From Sphingobacteriales bacterium (GTDB taxonomy: Bacteria > Bacteroidota > Bacteroidia > UKL13-3), in NCBI GenBank assembly GCA_021298155.1, contig JAJTEN010000001.1, positions 43,097-107,096 of the forward strand: DNA of 64,000 nucleotides, read 5' to 3'. Below the pieces are notes generated by a model. The model saw only the letters and a program-made list of their open reading frames with translations, searched no databases and was not told where the DNA came from. The position numbers and the translations under genes are program-made. Shown here piece by piece: positions 43,996-53,609 of the stretch (positions within the stretch are counted from its first letter, which is position 1; each line of letters opens with the position of its first letter).

Positions 43996-44865
43996 ATGTT
44001 AAGATCAATGACAGGCTTTGGACAAGCCGAAGGAGAAACAGACAAGTTTACTGTAAAGGTTGAACTCAAGAGTTTAAACAGCAAATTTTTTGAATTGAGT
44101 TTGCGTATGCCCAGAAATTGGCAACACAAAGAACTTGAGCTGCGCAAAGAAATGGCCAAATTAATTGAACGGGGAACGGTGCAGTTAAATATTCAAATCA
44201 CCTATAAGTTAGCTGAGGATAGAATTACACCCATAAATAAAGAGGTGGCTACTTATTATTTAAACGAAGTAAGTTTGGTGGCTGCCCAGTTTGGATGTAA
44301 AGCAAGTGATTTATTGGGTAATATTTTTGATATTCCAAATGTATTGCAACCTAATGATGATACGCCTGAAGAAGCCGATTGGATTTATATTATGCAGGTG
44401 GTTCAGCAAGCATTTGCTCAATTTGATTTGTACCGCCTTACAGAGGGTAAGATTTTAGTTTCAGAATTTAGTAAAAGTGCCTCTACCATCTTAGCCAAAA
44501 TGAATGCATTGACTCCTTTTGAAGCAGAGAGAATTGAAACAATTAAAGAACGTTTACGTAAAGAATTAGCTGGATTAAATCAAGATCAAATAGATAAAAA
44601 TAGATTTGAACAGGAGTTAATTTATTATTTAGAGAAGTTAGATATTAACGAAGAAAAAGTGCGTTTAAAGCAGCATTGTGACTATATGGAAGAGGTGATT
44701 AGGATGAGTTCAACCGGGAAAAAATTAGGTTTTATTGCACAAGAAATGGGGAGAGAAATTAATACCATTGGGTCTAAAAGCAACCATCATTTAATGCAAC
44801 GCTCTGTAGTAGAAATGAAAGAAGAGCTAGAGAAGATTAAGGAGCAAATTAATAACGTGCTGTAA
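43996..44865 (+). CDS. YicC/YloC family endoribonuclease
   Basis: A 289-residue cytosolic protein with the family start MLRSMTGFGQAEG and the hallmark ELKSLNSKFFELSLRMP near residue 23. The C-terminal DUF1732 part contains RFEQELIYYLEKLDINEEKVRLKQH and STGKKLGFIAQEMGREINTIGSKS, the most conserved stretch of the family. YicC proteins cut structured RNA. The ATG at 43996 is preferred over a frame that opens at 43951, since that extension would cover the promoter. The gene is placed before gmk, a very common arrangement. Confidence 0.94.
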   Translation: MLRSMTGFGQAEGETDKFTVKVELKSLNSKFFELSLRMPRNWQHKELELRKEMAKLIERGTVQLNIQITYKLAEDRITPINKEVATYYLNEVSLVAAQFGCKASDLLGNIFDIPNVLQPNDDTPEEADWIYIMQVVQQAFAQFDLYRLTEGKILVSEFSKSASTILAKMNALTPFEAERIETIKERLRKELAGLNQDQIDKNRFEQELIYYLEKLDINEEKVRLKQHCDYMEEVIRMSSTGKKLGFIAQEMGREINTIGSKSNHHLMQRSVVEMKEELEKIKEQINNVL

Positions 44866-44878
44866 GCAATAGAAATAT

Positions 44879-45451
44879 ATGAAGAAAGGAAAAGTAATCA
44901 TATTTTGTGCTCCATCTGGATCGGGTAAAACAACCATTGTTAAGCATTTATTGCAAGTAAATCATCGATTACTATTCTCTGTTTCTGCTTGTACAAGAAA
45001 CAAGCGTGAGGGAGAAGTAGATGGAAAAGATTATTACTTTTTGAGTAAAGAATCTTTTGAACAAAAAATAAAATCAGAAGAATTTTTAGAATTTGAAGAA
45101 GTTTATGGCGGAAATTTTTATGGAACTTTAAAATCTGAAATAGATCGAATTTGGGGATTAGGAAAGGTTGTATTATTTGATGTAGATGTAGTAGGAGGAT
45201 TGCATTTAAAGGAATATTTTGGGGCAAATGCCTTGGCTATTTTTGTGAAACCACCTAATATTCAAGTGTTAGAGGAACGTTTGCGATTTAGGTCTACCGA
45301 AACAGAAGCAACTTTGCGTATGCGGGTTAATAAGGCAGTGAAGGAATTAGACTTTGAATCAAAGTTTGAGCAAGTATTACTTAACGATGATTTAAAACAT
45401 GCCTTGGCTCAAGCCGAATTAATTGTTAATGATTTTATTAAATCTGAGTAA
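44879..45451 (+). CDS. gmk: Guanylate kinase
   Basis: A 190-residue cytosolic enzyme that converts GMP and ATP to GDP and ADP. The P-loop is [16 protein letters not shown] (residues 9-24). The GMP-binding segment [23 protein letters not shown], the [11 protein letters not shown] loop and the [23 protein letters not shown] are complete. The length is normal. It sits 13 nt after yicC and 1 nt before nadD. Confidence 0.96.
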   Translation: MKKGKVIIFCAPSGSGKTTIVKHLLQVNHRLLFSVSACTRNKREGEVDGKDYYFLSKESFEQKIKSEEFLEFEEVYGGNFYGTLKSEIDRIWGLGKVVLFDVDVVGGLHLKEYFGANALAIFVKPPNIQVLEERLRFRSTETEATLRMRVNKAVKELDFESKFEQVLLNDDLKHALAQAELIVNDFIKSE

Positions 45452-45452
45452 A

Positions 45453-46040
45453 ATGGCTGCAATCGGGCTCTTTTTCGGTTCCTTTAATCCCATACATGTT
45501 GGTCATTTGATTATTGCCAATTATATGGCTGATTATACCAACTTGGATGAAATATGGTTTGTTGTTTCGCCCCAAAATCCGTTTAAAGAACGAGAAGAAC
45601 TACTTGATGAAAACAAGCGATTAGCCTTACTGGAGCTGGCAATATCAGGCGACAAAAGATTTAAAACTTGTGCTATAGAATTTGATTTACCCAAACCTTC
45701 CTACACGGCATCTACACTGCAAGAAATTACGCGCGAATTTACAATGCATCAATTTACTCTAATTATAGGTGGAGATAATTTGCAGCATTTTCATTTGTGG
45801 AAGGATTATCAGTACATTTTGGATCGCCATGCAGTATATGTTTATGCGCGAACTGGGATCTTAGAGCAACAAAATGTGATCAATCACCCCTCCGTTAAAT
45901 TATTTGAGGTGCCTTTATTAAATATTTCTTCATCCTATATTCGGCAAACCATTCAAGCGGGAAAGTCTATTCGCTATTTGGTTCCAGAGTTGGTTAGGTT
46001 AGAGATTGAAAAGTTAAAACTCTATCATTTACCGAAATAA
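45453..46040 (+). CDS. nadD: Nicotinate-nucleotide adenylyltransferase
   Basis: A 195-residue cytosolic enzyme of NAD synthesis that adenylates nicotinate mononucleotide. The nucleotidyltransferase motif GLFFGSFNPIHVGHLIIAN (residues 5-23, with GSFNP and HVGH) and the second ATP site ISSSYIRQTIQAGKSIRYLVP (near 168) are complete. The ATG at 45453 is 1 nt after the gmk stop; a longer frame starting within gmk adds nothing conserved. The window thus carries two NAD-cofactor genes (nadD and nadK). Confidence 0.95.
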   Translation: MAAIGLFFGSFNPIHVGHLIIANYMADYTNLDEIWFVVSPQNPFKEREELLDENKRLALLELAISGDKRFKTCAIEFDLPKPSYTASTLQEITREFTMHQFTLIIGGDNLQHFHLWKDYQYILDRHAVYVYARTGILEQQNVINHPSVKLFEVPLLNISSSYIRQTIQAGKSIRYLVPELVRLEIEKLKLYHLPK

Positions 46041-46124
46041 GTAATTTTTTTTCTTTATTATTTATAATTTTTTCCTTTTATTTGATGTGTAATGAGCTAA
46101 TCTCCCTATATCATTGCTTATTCA

Positions 46125-47225
46125 ATGAAAAGTATAAAAAATAATCGGAAAATTCTAGTTATAGAAGATGACGCACACATTAGAAATAACGTGGTTGAAT
46201 TTCTATCGCTGAATGAATTTGATGTGGTAGCTGCTGAAAATGGTGTTCAAGGCTTGATCAGCTACGCAACATTTAAGCCCGATTTAATAATCTGCGATAT
46301 CATGATGCCGGAGATGGATGGTTATACTTTTCTGGAGGAATTGCAAAAAAGATATCCATTAAATTTTACCATAGTTATTTTCTTAACCGCAAAGAATAGT
46401 GCTGCCGATCAGCGAAAGGGAATGTATTTAGGTGCAGATGATTATATTGTTAAGCCTTTTACTTTTAATGATTTGTTAAACGCAATTGAAACAAGATTTG
46501 CGAAAAGTGATTTAAGGAGGGAAAGTATCGAAAAAGCTGCTGAAAAAATGAAACAGCAGTCGTACTCAACTCCATTTCATGAGTTTAATACGTGTTTAAA
46601 TAGTATTTTAACAGGTTCTCAATTTTTAATTGGAAATGCAGAAAAACTGCCTTTAGATATTGAAACGCAATCTATCCTAGATGTTATCAAAAGAAGTGGA
46701 CTGAGGTTGAGTAGGGCAATTAATAATTTTATTTTAAGCAAGGAGTTAGAATCAAAATCGTATTTTCCATTTATTGAGGATGTACCTGTTACCTATATTG
46801 TAAATAATATTGTTAGTATTGCCTCGAACTACAATAGATCTGCTGATTTAAACCTATCGGTTGAGGGTGTTTCAATTAAAACAGACAAATTTCTATTTAA
46901 ACGTGTTTTGGATGAATTAACTGAGAATGCATTTAAATTTACACAAAGAGGTGATGCCGTTATTTGGAATATTTCTTTAAGTACGGACGCAATTAGTTTA
47001 GAAATAGAATATCCTAATAAATTTAGGTTTAATAAAACTAAATTCGAACAGATAGCAGCTTATAACCAATTTACAGTTGGTAGTCAGGTTTTGGAGGGTT
47101 TAGGACTAGGTCTTTTTCTTTCTCAAAAAATTGTTGAAGTGCTTGGTTTTAATCTCCAATTTACAGAAAAAAAATCTTCGAATATTAGTTTTAAAATTCA
47201 AAATAGTAATACTGAGTCTATTTAA
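46125..47225 (+). CDS. Receiver-histidine kinase hybrid (REC-HisKA-HATPase)
   Basis: A 366-residue cytosolic protein with an N-terminal receiver domain (residues about 10-125; phospho-acceptor Asp58 in ICDIMMPEMDG, Thr in FLTAKN, Lys in DDYIVKPF) followed by a histidine-kinase core. The H box is FHEFNTCLNSIL near residue 149, with Cys where most kinases have Pro. The N box is DELTENAFKF and the G box is GLGLGLFLSQKIV near 325; the D box is weak. An input receiver before the kinase core is typical of kinases controlled by another kinase. The next gene, a response regulator 12 nt away, is the likely output partner. Confidence 0.88.
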   Translation: MKSIKNNRKILVIEDDAHIRNNVVEFLSLNEFDVVAAENGVQGLISYATFKPDLIICDIMMPEMDGYTFLEELQKRYPLNFTIVIFLTAKNSAADQRKGMYLGADDYIVKPFTFNDLLNAIETRFAKSDLRRESIEKAAEKMKQQSYSTPFHEFNTCLNSILTGSQFLIGNAEKLPLDIETQSILDVIKRSGLRLSRAINNFILSKELESKSYFPFIEDVPVTYIVNNIVSIASNYNRSADLNLSVEGVSIKTDKFLFKRVLDELTENAFKFTQRGDAVIWNISLSTDAISLEIEYPNKFRFNKTKFEQIAAYNQFTVGSQVLEGLGLGLFLSQKIVEVLGFNLQFTEKKSSNISFKIQNSNTESI

Positions 47226-47237
47226 TATCCATTCAAT

Positions 47238-48023
47238 ATGCCAGTAAGTAATAAAGGATTTTTAGCCGATAAGATTATAATTTGTGAAGATGATTCCAAT
47301 TTGCGGAGTAATATTTCCACGGCATTAGAAATGGAAGGTTACCATGTTTACCAAGCTTTTAATGGGATAGAAGCGAAGCAATTGTTATTGGCTAAGCGTG
47401 TTTCATTGTTGGTTTCTGATTGGGCCATGCCAGGAATGGATGGAATAGAATTGTTAAATTTTGTTAAATCAGACAAACGTTTTTCACATATCCCTTTTAT
47501 TTTCTTAACGGCTAAGTCTGAGATAGAAGATAAGTTACTTGCCTTAGGGTTAATGGCAGATGATTATATTACCAAGCCATTTTCCTTGCATGAATTAGTT
47601 TTTAAGTGTAGAAATAATATTGAAAATAGAAAACAAGTAATTATTGCTAATTTAGTAGATAATGTAGAGTCTAAATTTGATTCTAGAGATCAAAAATTTT
47701 TAAGTCAGATTAAAGAATTTATAAATAAAAATATAGCCAATGATGAGTTAGCACTTTCAGACTTTTCTTCAGAATTTCCGATGAGTGTTTCTTCCATTCA
47801 GAAAAATATTAAGAGAATTTGCGGTCAATCGCTCTTTAAATTGATTATTGATATGCGCTTGCAAAAAGCCAAAAATATGATTGAGGCAAACGCAGCTCCT
47901 ATATCTGAAGTGCTTTACCACTGTGGATTTAATAACCATAATCATTTTACTAAAAAGTTTAAAGACAAATATGGAATTTTGCCTTCAAAACTGAGCAAGA
48001 CTGACCTGCTTCAAGCAAATTAA
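47238..48023 (+). CDS. Response regulator with AraC-type DNA-binding domain
   Basis: A 261-residue transcription factor. The receiver domain covers about residues 10-125, with acidic pocket CEDD, phospho-acceptor Asp61 in LVSDWAMPGMDG, Thr in FLTAKSE and Lys in DDYITKPF. The C-terminal AraC/XylS helix-turn-helix pair (about 155-255) includes SSIQKNIKRICGQSLFKLIIDMRLQKAKNMI and ISEVLYHCGFNNHNHFTKKFKDKYGILPS, the family signature. It is 12 nt downstream of the receiver-kinase hybrid, so the two probably form one phosphorelay. The target genes are unknown. Confidence 0.92.
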   Translation: MPVSNKGFLADKIIICEDDSNLRSNISTALEMEGYHVYQAFNGIEAKQLLLAKRVSLLVSDWAMPGMDGIELLNFVKSDKRFSHIPFIFLTAKSEIEDKLLALGLMADDYITKPFSLHELVFKCRNNIENRKQVIIANLVDNVESKFDSRDQKFLSQIKEFINKNIANDELALSDFSSEFPMSVSSIQKNIKRICGQSLFKLIIDMRLQKAKNMIEANAAPISEVLYHCGFNNHNHFTKKFKDKYGILPSKLSKTDLLQAN

Positions 48024-48058
48024 TTGTTGCTTAAAAGTATTCATTACAGCACTTTATC

Positions 48059-49447
48059 TTAATTTTTTATCCAGGTAGATTTGGTTTGGCAAAATGCCAA
48101 CAAGCCATCTGCACCAAGTTCTCTTCCAAATCCTGAGTTTTTTATGCCGCCAAATGGTATTTTTGGGTCGCTTTTAACCATTTGATTAATGTAAACCATA
48201 CCACTTTCAATTTGCTGAGCTAATTGAGCGGCCTTGTTTACATCTTTTGCAAAAATACTTGCACCTAAACCAAATGTTGTATTGTTAGCAATGGCAATTA
48301 ATTCTTCTTCAGATGAATATTCAAAAACAGTTAAAACAGGGCCAAATAATTCTTCATTAGCAGCGATATTATTTGTGGGTATATCTGTTAAAATACTTGG
48401 TGGAAAAAAGTAACCTTTATCCGGAAAAGTAGGATGTTGCCAATATAATTTGGCTCCACCTTCAATACTTTCAGTTACCTGATTTTTTAAATTTTCTAAT
48501 AAGTCTTTTCTGGCCAATGGACCTATATCAACGCCAAATTCTAGCGGATTTCCAATTGTATAGGCGGCTAATTTTTCTTCAGCTAGCGTTAAAAATTCTG
48601 CTAGCATTTCGGTATGAACCAAAAAGCGCTTTGCAGCTACACAACTTTGTCCATTATTTTGAAACCTACTAAACAATATTTCATCAATTACTTCAGGTAA
48701 ATGTACATCATTTAATAAAATAAGCGGGTCTGATCCGCCTAACTCTAATACAATAGGCTTAATGTGTTTGCCAGCTATAGCGGCAATATATGCGCCTGTT
48801 TTGGTGCTTCCTGTAAAAGTTACAGCTTGTATTTGTGGCATTGCGATGCAAGTTTCAATGAGTTCATTGCTTAATAAACAGGTATTAAAAATCTGCTGAG
48901 GTAGCTCATCACATTGATCTATTAATTTCTGCAAGGCTAGTGCACTTTGAGAAACATTGGGCGCTGGCTTTACCATCATAGCATTGCCACTTACAATACT
49001 CGGTATAGCGCTCCTGAGGATTTGCCAATACGGGAAATTCCATGGAAAAATACCTAATACAATACCTAAAGGCACTTTTTCAATTTTTACTTCTGATCCA
49101 TTGCCTGTATGTGTGATTTTTGGTGCTAGAATTTCTGCAGCGTGTTGATGATAATAGTCGCATAAGCTCGCACTTTTTAATACCTCTGCTTTGGCGTGAC
49201 TTAGCAATTTTCCCATTTCCAAGCTTGCAATCTCTGCCAAGTAATCTGCATTTTGTTTTAGCATGTCTGCTAATTTAGGCAAGAATGCGGTTCTTTGTTC
49301 TACAGGTAGGCATGCCCATTTCTTTTGGGCACCCTGCATTTCATTTAAAATTACGCCTACATTTTCCTTACTATCGAGCGCAGTAAATTCGCAAATCAAC
49401 TCTTCAGAATATGGGTTTATACTTTTAAAGTATATATTTTTTTTCAT
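48059..49447 (-). CDS. NAD(P)-dependent aldehyde dehydrogenase (succinate-semialdehyde dehydrogenase-like)
   Basis: A 462-residue enzyme of the aldehyde dehydrogenase superfamily. The Rossmann contact PWNFPYWQILRSAIPSIVSGNAMMVKPAP (near residue 138), the general base Glu in LELGGSDPLILL (near 236), the nucleophile Cys in NNGQSCVAAKRF (near 270) and the closing EELFGPVLTV and PFGGIKNSGFGRELG stretches are intact. The last motif is typical of the succinate-semialdehyde group (GabD-like). It is 39 nt downstream of an enoyl-CoA hydratase gene on the same strand and may belong to that catabolic group. The true aldehyde is not known. Confidence 0.9.
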   Translation of the reverse strand: MKKNIYFKSINPYSEELICEFTALDSKENVGVILNEMQGAQKKWACLPVEQRTAFLPKLADMLKQNADYLAEIASLEMGKLLSHAKAEVLKSASLCDYYHQHAAEILAPKITHTGNGSEVKIEKVPLGIVLGIFPWNFPYWQILRSAIPSIVSGNAMMVKPAPNVSQSALALQKLIDQCDELPQQIFNTCLLSNELIETCIAMPQIQAVTFTGSTKTGAYIAAIAGKHIKPIVLELGGSDPLILLNDVHLPEVIDEILFSRFQNNGQSCVAAKRFLVHTEMLAEFLTLAEEKLAAYTIGNPLEFGVDIGPLARKDLLENLKNQVTESIEGGAKLYWQHPTFPDKGYFFPPSILTDIPTNNIAANEELFGPVLTVFEYSSEEELIAIANNTTFGLGASIFAKDVNKAAQLAQQIESGMVYINQMVKSDPKIPFGGIKNSGFGRELGADGLLAFCQTKSTWIKN

Positions 49448-49486
49448 AAAGTATAAAGGCTTATTAAGAGGAATTTGTTTAAGCTT

Positions 49487-50278
49487 TTATTTTCCAATGA
49501 AATTGGCTTGGCGTTTTTCTAAAAATGCACTTGTGCCCTCTATAAAATCCTCTGAACCAAAAAAGTTGCCAAATTCATTAACCTCTAAGGTATTCCCATC
49601 CATGCGTTTTTCGTAAAAGGCATTCACACACTCAATAACACTTGCTATAGCCAATGGCGCCTTGTTTTTAATTTTATTGAGTATTTCTTCGCATTTACTA
49701 ATTAACTGTTCGGCCGGAACTACATGATTTACTAGTCCTAGTTGCAGCGCAGTATTGGCATCAATAATATCACCTGTCATCAACAATTCTAGCGCCCTAC
49801 CTTTTCCAATTAATTGTGTTAATCTTTGGGTTCCGGCATACCCTGGAATAATCCCTAGATTTACTTCAGGTTGACCAAATTTTGCTTTCTCAGCACATAC
49901 ACGAATGTGGCAACTCATGGCCAATTCATTTCCTCCTCCTAAGGCAAATCCGTTTATGGCTGCAATAACTGGTTTCGGACAATGTTCAATGGCACGTAAA
50001 ACAGCATGGCCATCCTGACTCATGCGTGTGCCTTCTTCTACAGTAAAGTTTGCAAATTCTGCAATATCTGCACCTGCTGCAAAAGCCTTAGTTCCTTTTC
50101 CAGTTAAAATTACTCCCTTTATTTTCGGGTTTTCATAAATGCTTAAAATGGCATTTTTTATATCAGCTAGGGTTTGAATGTTTAGCGCATTCAATTTGTC
50201 TTCGCGATTTATGGTGATATAAAATATGTGTTCTTTTTCTTCTGTTAATATGGTTTGGTAAGTAGTTTCGGTCATCAT
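49487..50278 (-). CDS. Enoyl-CoA hydratase/isomerase family protein
   Basis: A 263-residue crotonase-fold enzyme that hydrates 2-enoyl-CoA in fatty- or amino-acid breakdown. The oxyanion-hole motif KAFAAGADIAEF (near residue 65), GFALGGGNELAMSCHIRV (near 107) and the catalytic glutamate region FGQPEVNLGIIPGYAGTQRL (near 132) are complete, including both glutamates used for hydration. The length is normal. It lies 15 nt downstream of the B12-binding mutase small subunit. Two start codons (ATG ATG) lie next to each other at 50278 and 50275. Confidence 0.93.
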   Translation of the reverse strand: MMTETTYQTILTEEKEHIFYITINREDKLNALNIQTLADIKNAILSIYENPKIKGVILTGKGTKAFAAGADIAEFANFTVEEGTRMSQDGHAVLRAIEHCPKPVIAAINGFALGGGNELAMSCHIRVCAEKAKFGQPEVNLGIIPGYAGTQRLTQLIGKGRALELLMTGDIIDANTALQLGLVNHVVPAEQLISKCEEILNKIKNKAPLAIASVIECVNAFYEKRMDGNTLEVNEFGNFFGSEDFIEGTSAFLEKRQANFIGK

Positions 50279-50293
50279 AATTTGCTTTAATTG

Positions 50294-50704
50294 TTAAAAT
50301 GATCTGTTATTGGCAACCCAAGTTTTAATGTAATCAGCTATTTCACTCGTGTGGGTGCCTGGTGTAAATAATTTTCCAATTCCCATACTTTGGAGTTTTT
50401 CAATGTCTTCCTCAGGGATAATTCCACCACCCGTAATTAAAATATCCGACACATTTTGTTGGTTCAATAGGTCGTTTAATTTTTTAAATACACTAAGGTG
50501 CGCGCCAGATAAAATACTAACGCCTATTACATCTACGTCTTCTTGTAAGGCAGCTTGTACAACCATTTCTGGTGTTTGCCTAAGTCCGGTATAAATAACT
50601 TCCATACCTGCATCTCTAAGCGCAGTGGCAATAACTTTGGCCCCACGATCATGCCCATCTAGGCCAATTTTAGCAACCAAAACACGAATTGGACGATTCA
50701 TCAT
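50294..50704 (-). CDS. Cobalamin B12-binding domain protein (methylmalonyl-CoA mutase small subunit)
   Basis: A 136-residue protein consisting only of a B12-binding domain. The cobalamin ligand motif is in [13 protein letters not shown] (DxHxxG, His near 18), followed by [14 protein letters not shown] (near 74) and [13 protein letters not shown] (near 92). This matches the stand-alone C-terminal domain of methylmalonyl-CoA mutase, which works with a separate catalytic chain. No large subunit is in the window. The B12-dependent step would link propionyl-CoA to succinyl-CoA. Its stop is 15 nt before the hydratase gene and it overlaps the lipoprotein gene by 1 nt (TAATG). Confidence 0.93.
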   Translation of the reverse strand: MMNRPIRVLVAKIGLDGHDRGAKVIATALRDAGMEVIYTGLRQTPEMVVQAALQEDVDVIGVSILSGAHLSVFKKLNDLLNQQNVSDILITGGGIIPEEDIEKLQSMGIGKLFTPGTHTSEIADYIKTWVANNRSF

Positions 50705-51345
50705 TATTTAGTTTTTTTGGATTTTTCTTTTGTCTCCTTTTTGAGATGGATACAATCTTTGTTCTTTAACTCGTTTTCAAAGTAGTTTTTGAACTGCTCA
50801 TCATTCATGGTATAGTATCTCAACATATTCGGTGTGCCAACAGGAGCGCCGCCATCGGTTGATCCAAGAATCATGGGTTCAGTTGGTATTGGCTCATAAT
50901 TAAAGGGTACATCAAGAAAAGGGAAGTATACATCAAATTTGTTTTGTGAAGTAGACTTTATCTCCTTGTTATTGATGGCATATAGATTTATTCCTTTTTC
51001 TTTTGGTTCAATCACATAAATATTCCAGAGAGATTTAAGTATTTTGTCTTGCGTTCCAACAATATACAAATCTCCTAATTTGTGTAAACTAAAATCTTGG
51101 TGAATATTTAATCTGGTCTCCCCATTTGAGCCATTTAATACCATTTCATTGTGCCCAATTGTTACTGTTAATGTATCTAACAAACGCGATTTAAAATCTT
51201 TGCCATAAAACAAATATTTACCGTGTATATCTGGTGGAATTAAATCTTGGTACATACCAGGTAATTTGTCGAATCTGATGTCGCTGCAAGCTGATGTGAA
51301 AACAGCTACAACAATCAACAGCAATAATTTTTTAACATTCTTCAT
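50704..51345 (-). CDS. Lipoprotein of unknown function
   Basis: A 213-residue lipoprotein. A hydrophobic signal (residues 5-19) ends in the lipobox FTSAC with the lipidated Cys near residue 20. The mature part is beta-rich with repeating polar strands and no motif I recognise; a short Lys/Glu-rich tail ([12 protein letters not shown]) closes it. It lies between gltX and the B12-binding gene, with gaps of 17 nt and a 1-nt overlap, so it is probably in one transcript with them. Its function is unknown. Confidence 0.78.
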   Translation of the reverse strand: MKNVKKLLLLIVVAVFTSACSDIRFDKLPGMYQDLIPPDIHGKYLFYGKDFKSRLLDTLTVTIGHNEMVLNGSNGETRLNIHQDFSLHKLGDLYIVGTQDKILKSLWNIYVIEPKEKGINLYAINNKEIKSTSQNKFDVYFPFLDVPFNYEPIPTEPMILGSTDGGAPVGTPNMLRYYTMNDEQFKNYFENELKNKDCIHLKKETKEKSKKTK

Positions 51346-51362
51346 GTGCTTTATCTGGTGTT

Positions 51363-52898
51363 TTATTTAGAAATAGTTGTTAATGCTTGTTTTAATCTGG
51401 TAATGCTTTCTGATTTGCCAATTAATGCTGCAATTTCAAATAAAGGTGGGCCCCCAGCAACACCTGTTAGAATCACTCTAAATAATTGCAGGAAGTCTTT
51501 CCCTTGAATCTCATTTTTTGCTAGAGCCTTTTGATAGGCAGTTTCTATGGTTTCTTGCGTAAAAATAGTTAATTGTTCAAAATCTGTTATGAGATCTGTC
51601 AATAGCTGAGGCGTTTTATCGGTCCACTTTTTCTTGATTACCTGCTCATCATACTCCTTTGGTGTAATAAAAAAGTACTTGCTGTATTCCCAAATCTCTT
51701 TTGTAAAACTAATCTTCTCTTTCACTAAACTGCAAACTTTGCGCACAAATTCTTCATTAAAGCTGTTGTTTAATTCAGCTTGCTCAAGTGCTTTAAAGAG
51801 CACAGGAGCCAATGCTTCATCAGATAATTGCCTCACATATTGCTGGTTGAACCATTTGGCTTTGTTTTGGTCGAATTTAGCACCAGATTTACTCACTCTA
51901 TCTAATGAAAAGGCCTGAACCAATTCTTCTAATGTAAATAACTCTTGCTGTGTGCCTGGGTTCCATCCCAAAAATGCCAATAAATTTACTACTGCTTCTG
52001 GTAAGTAACCTGCTTCACGGTATCCGCTAGACAATTCTTGTGTATTTGGGTCGATCCAATTTAATGGAAATACTGGGAAGCCTAGGCGGTCGCCATCTCT
52101 TTTGCTTAATTTGCCATTCCCTTCTGGTTTTAGTAAAAGCGGGAGATGGGCAAATTTTGGCATAACATTTTCCCATCCAAATGCCCTATATAACAGAACA
52201 TGTAAGGGAGCAGAAGGCAACCATTCTTCTCCTCTAATAACATGTGAAATTTGCATTAAGTAATCGTCTACTACATTGGCTAAATGGTAGGTAGGCATTC
52301 CATCACTTTTGTACAGAACTTTATCGTCCATTTGGTTGGTATTAAAACTCACCCAACCTCTAATTTCATCTTCAAATTTAACTTCTTCTTTTCTAGGAAG
52401 TTTAAACCTAACCACATAGGTGTCTCCATTGTCTAAACGGCGTTTAACCTCATCTTCCGATAGGGTTAAGGAGTTTTTCATGGTTCCGCGTGTAATGGCA
52501 TCGTATTTTGCGTCTACATTACTGGCTTTTAACCTATCGCGCATGGCATCTAATTCTTCTGCAGTATCAAAGGCATAATAGGCATGTCCGCTGGCAATTA
52601 ACTGCATGGCAAAATCCCTGTACATGGGTTTTCGTTCACTTTGCCTGTATGGCGCATGTTTTCCATCCCCAAACCCAATTCCTTCAGATGCCTCAATTCC
52701 TAACCATTTTAATGATTCAATAATATATTCTTCTGCCCCAGGAACAAACCTAGTTTGGTCTGTGTCTTCTATGCGAATTAAAAAATCGCCACCATGTTTG
52801 TGGGCAAATAAATAATTGTACAATGCAGTGCGCACACCGCCAATGTGTAGTGGTCCGGTTGGACTAGGTGCAAATCTTACTCTAACTCTTCTATCCAT
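51363..52898 (-). CDS. gltX: Glutamyl-tRNA synthetase
   Basis: A 511-residue class I aminoacyl-tRNA synthetase that loads glutamate on tRNA. The HIGH-type motif is in FAPSPTGPLHIGGVRTALYNYLF near residue 8, and the KMSKS-type motif in GKLSKRDGDRLGFPVFP near 262; the anticodon-binding C-terminal helical region follows. I chose the ATG at 52898 because it directly precedes MDRRVRVRFAPSPTG; a TTG-initiated frame 15 nt upstream is less likely. A TATATTTG -7 box at 52911-52918 lies 12 nt upstream. It is divergent from frr. Confidence 0.97.
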   Translation of the reverse strand: MDRRVRVRFAPSPTGPLHIGGVRTALYNYLFAHKHGGDFLIRIEDTDQTRFVPGAEEYIIESLKWLGIEASEGIGFGDGKHAPYRQSERKPMYRDFAMQLIASGHAYYAFDTAEELDAMRDRLKASNVDAKYDAITRGTMKNSLTLSEDEVKRRLDNGDTYVVRFKLPRKEEVKFEDEIRGWVSFNTNQMDDKVLYKSDGMPTYHLANVVDDYLMQISHVIRGEEWLPSAPLHVLLYRAFGWENVMPKFAHLPLLLKPEGNGKLSKRDGDRLGFPVFPLNWIDPNTQELSSGYREAGYLPEAVVNLLAFLGWNPGTQQELFTLEELVQAFSLDRVSKSGAKFDQNKAKWFNQQYVRQLSDEALAPVLFKALEQAELNNSFNEEFVRKVCSLVKEKISFTKEIWEYSKYFFITPKEYDEQVIKKKWTDKTPQLLTDLITDFEQLTIFTQETIETAYQKALAKNEIQGKDFLQLFRVILTGVAGGPPLFEIAALIGKSESITRLKQALTTISK

Positions 52899-52910
52899 AA
52901 TCAATGGAGG

Positions 52911-52918
52911 CAAATATA
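52911..52918 (-). promoter_or_regulatory. -7 box of the gltX promoter
   Basis: TATATTTG on the minus strand, a perfect TAnnTTTG box, 12 nt before the gltX ATG. A TTG -33 element at the right spacing was not found. Confidence 0.4.
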
Positions 52919-53042
52919 AGGAGTTACGGGTTTTTAACTACTATCTTGGCTGCTGTGAAATAATTTTTAAAAGAAAAATGCAAAAATATCTCGAACACGT
53001 AGTATTTTGCAGGCCCTTGTTCTAACTTAATATTTAAATTTT

Positions 53043-53609
53043 ATGAGCGATCCAAGATTAAAACCGTTATTTGATCATTTAAAAGAGGCCATGGACCATG
53101 CAGTAGACCATGCAGCCAATGAATTTACTAAAATTCGTGCAGGAAAAGCACATCCTTCTATGTTAGATTCTGTGAAAGTAGAATATTATGGGTCTTTGGT
53201 TCCGGTGAGCCAGGTTGCCAATATAAATACACCCGATGGCAGAACGCTTTCAATTCAGCCTTGGGAAAAGAATACGATTCAGGCTATTGAAAAAGGAATA
53301 ATCATTGCTAATTTAGGTTTTACGCCAACAAATGATGGATCAACCATTCGTATTAATTTGCCAATGCTTACTGAAGAACGCAGAAAAGACATTGTTAAAA
53401 AGGTAAAACACGAGGCCGAATTTGCTAAAGTTGCTATTAGAAATATCCGCAAAGAGGTAAATGAGGGAATTAAAAAAGCTCAAAAAGAAGGTGTGCCAGA
53501 GGATGATGCGAAAACAGCAGAAGCCCAGGTTCAAAAAACAACTGATGTTTACATTAAAAAGATTGATGATTTAACGGCTGCGAAAGAAGCAGATTTGATG
53601 ACAGTATAA
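53043..53609 (+). CDS. frr: Ribosome recycling factor
   Basis: A 188-residue protein that splits the post-termination ribosome together with EF-G. The motifs AANEFTKIRAGKAHPSMLDSVKVEYYGSLVPVSQVANI and LPMLTEERRKDIVKKVKHEAE are diagnostic, and the chain ends in the usual helix (KIDDLTAAKEADLMTV). The length is normal (185). Its TAA stop overlaps the next gene's ATG by one base, so the two are translationally coupled. Confidence 0.98.
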   Translation: MSDPRLKPLFDHLKEAMDHAVDHAANEFTKIRAGKAHPSMLDSVKVEYYGSLVPVSQVANINTPDGRTLSIQPWEKNTIQAIEKGIIIANLGFTPTNDGSTIRINLPMLTEERRKDIVKKVKHEAEFAKVAIRNIRKEVNEGIKKAQKEGVPEDDAKTAEAQVQKTTDVYIKKIDDLTAAKEADLMTV

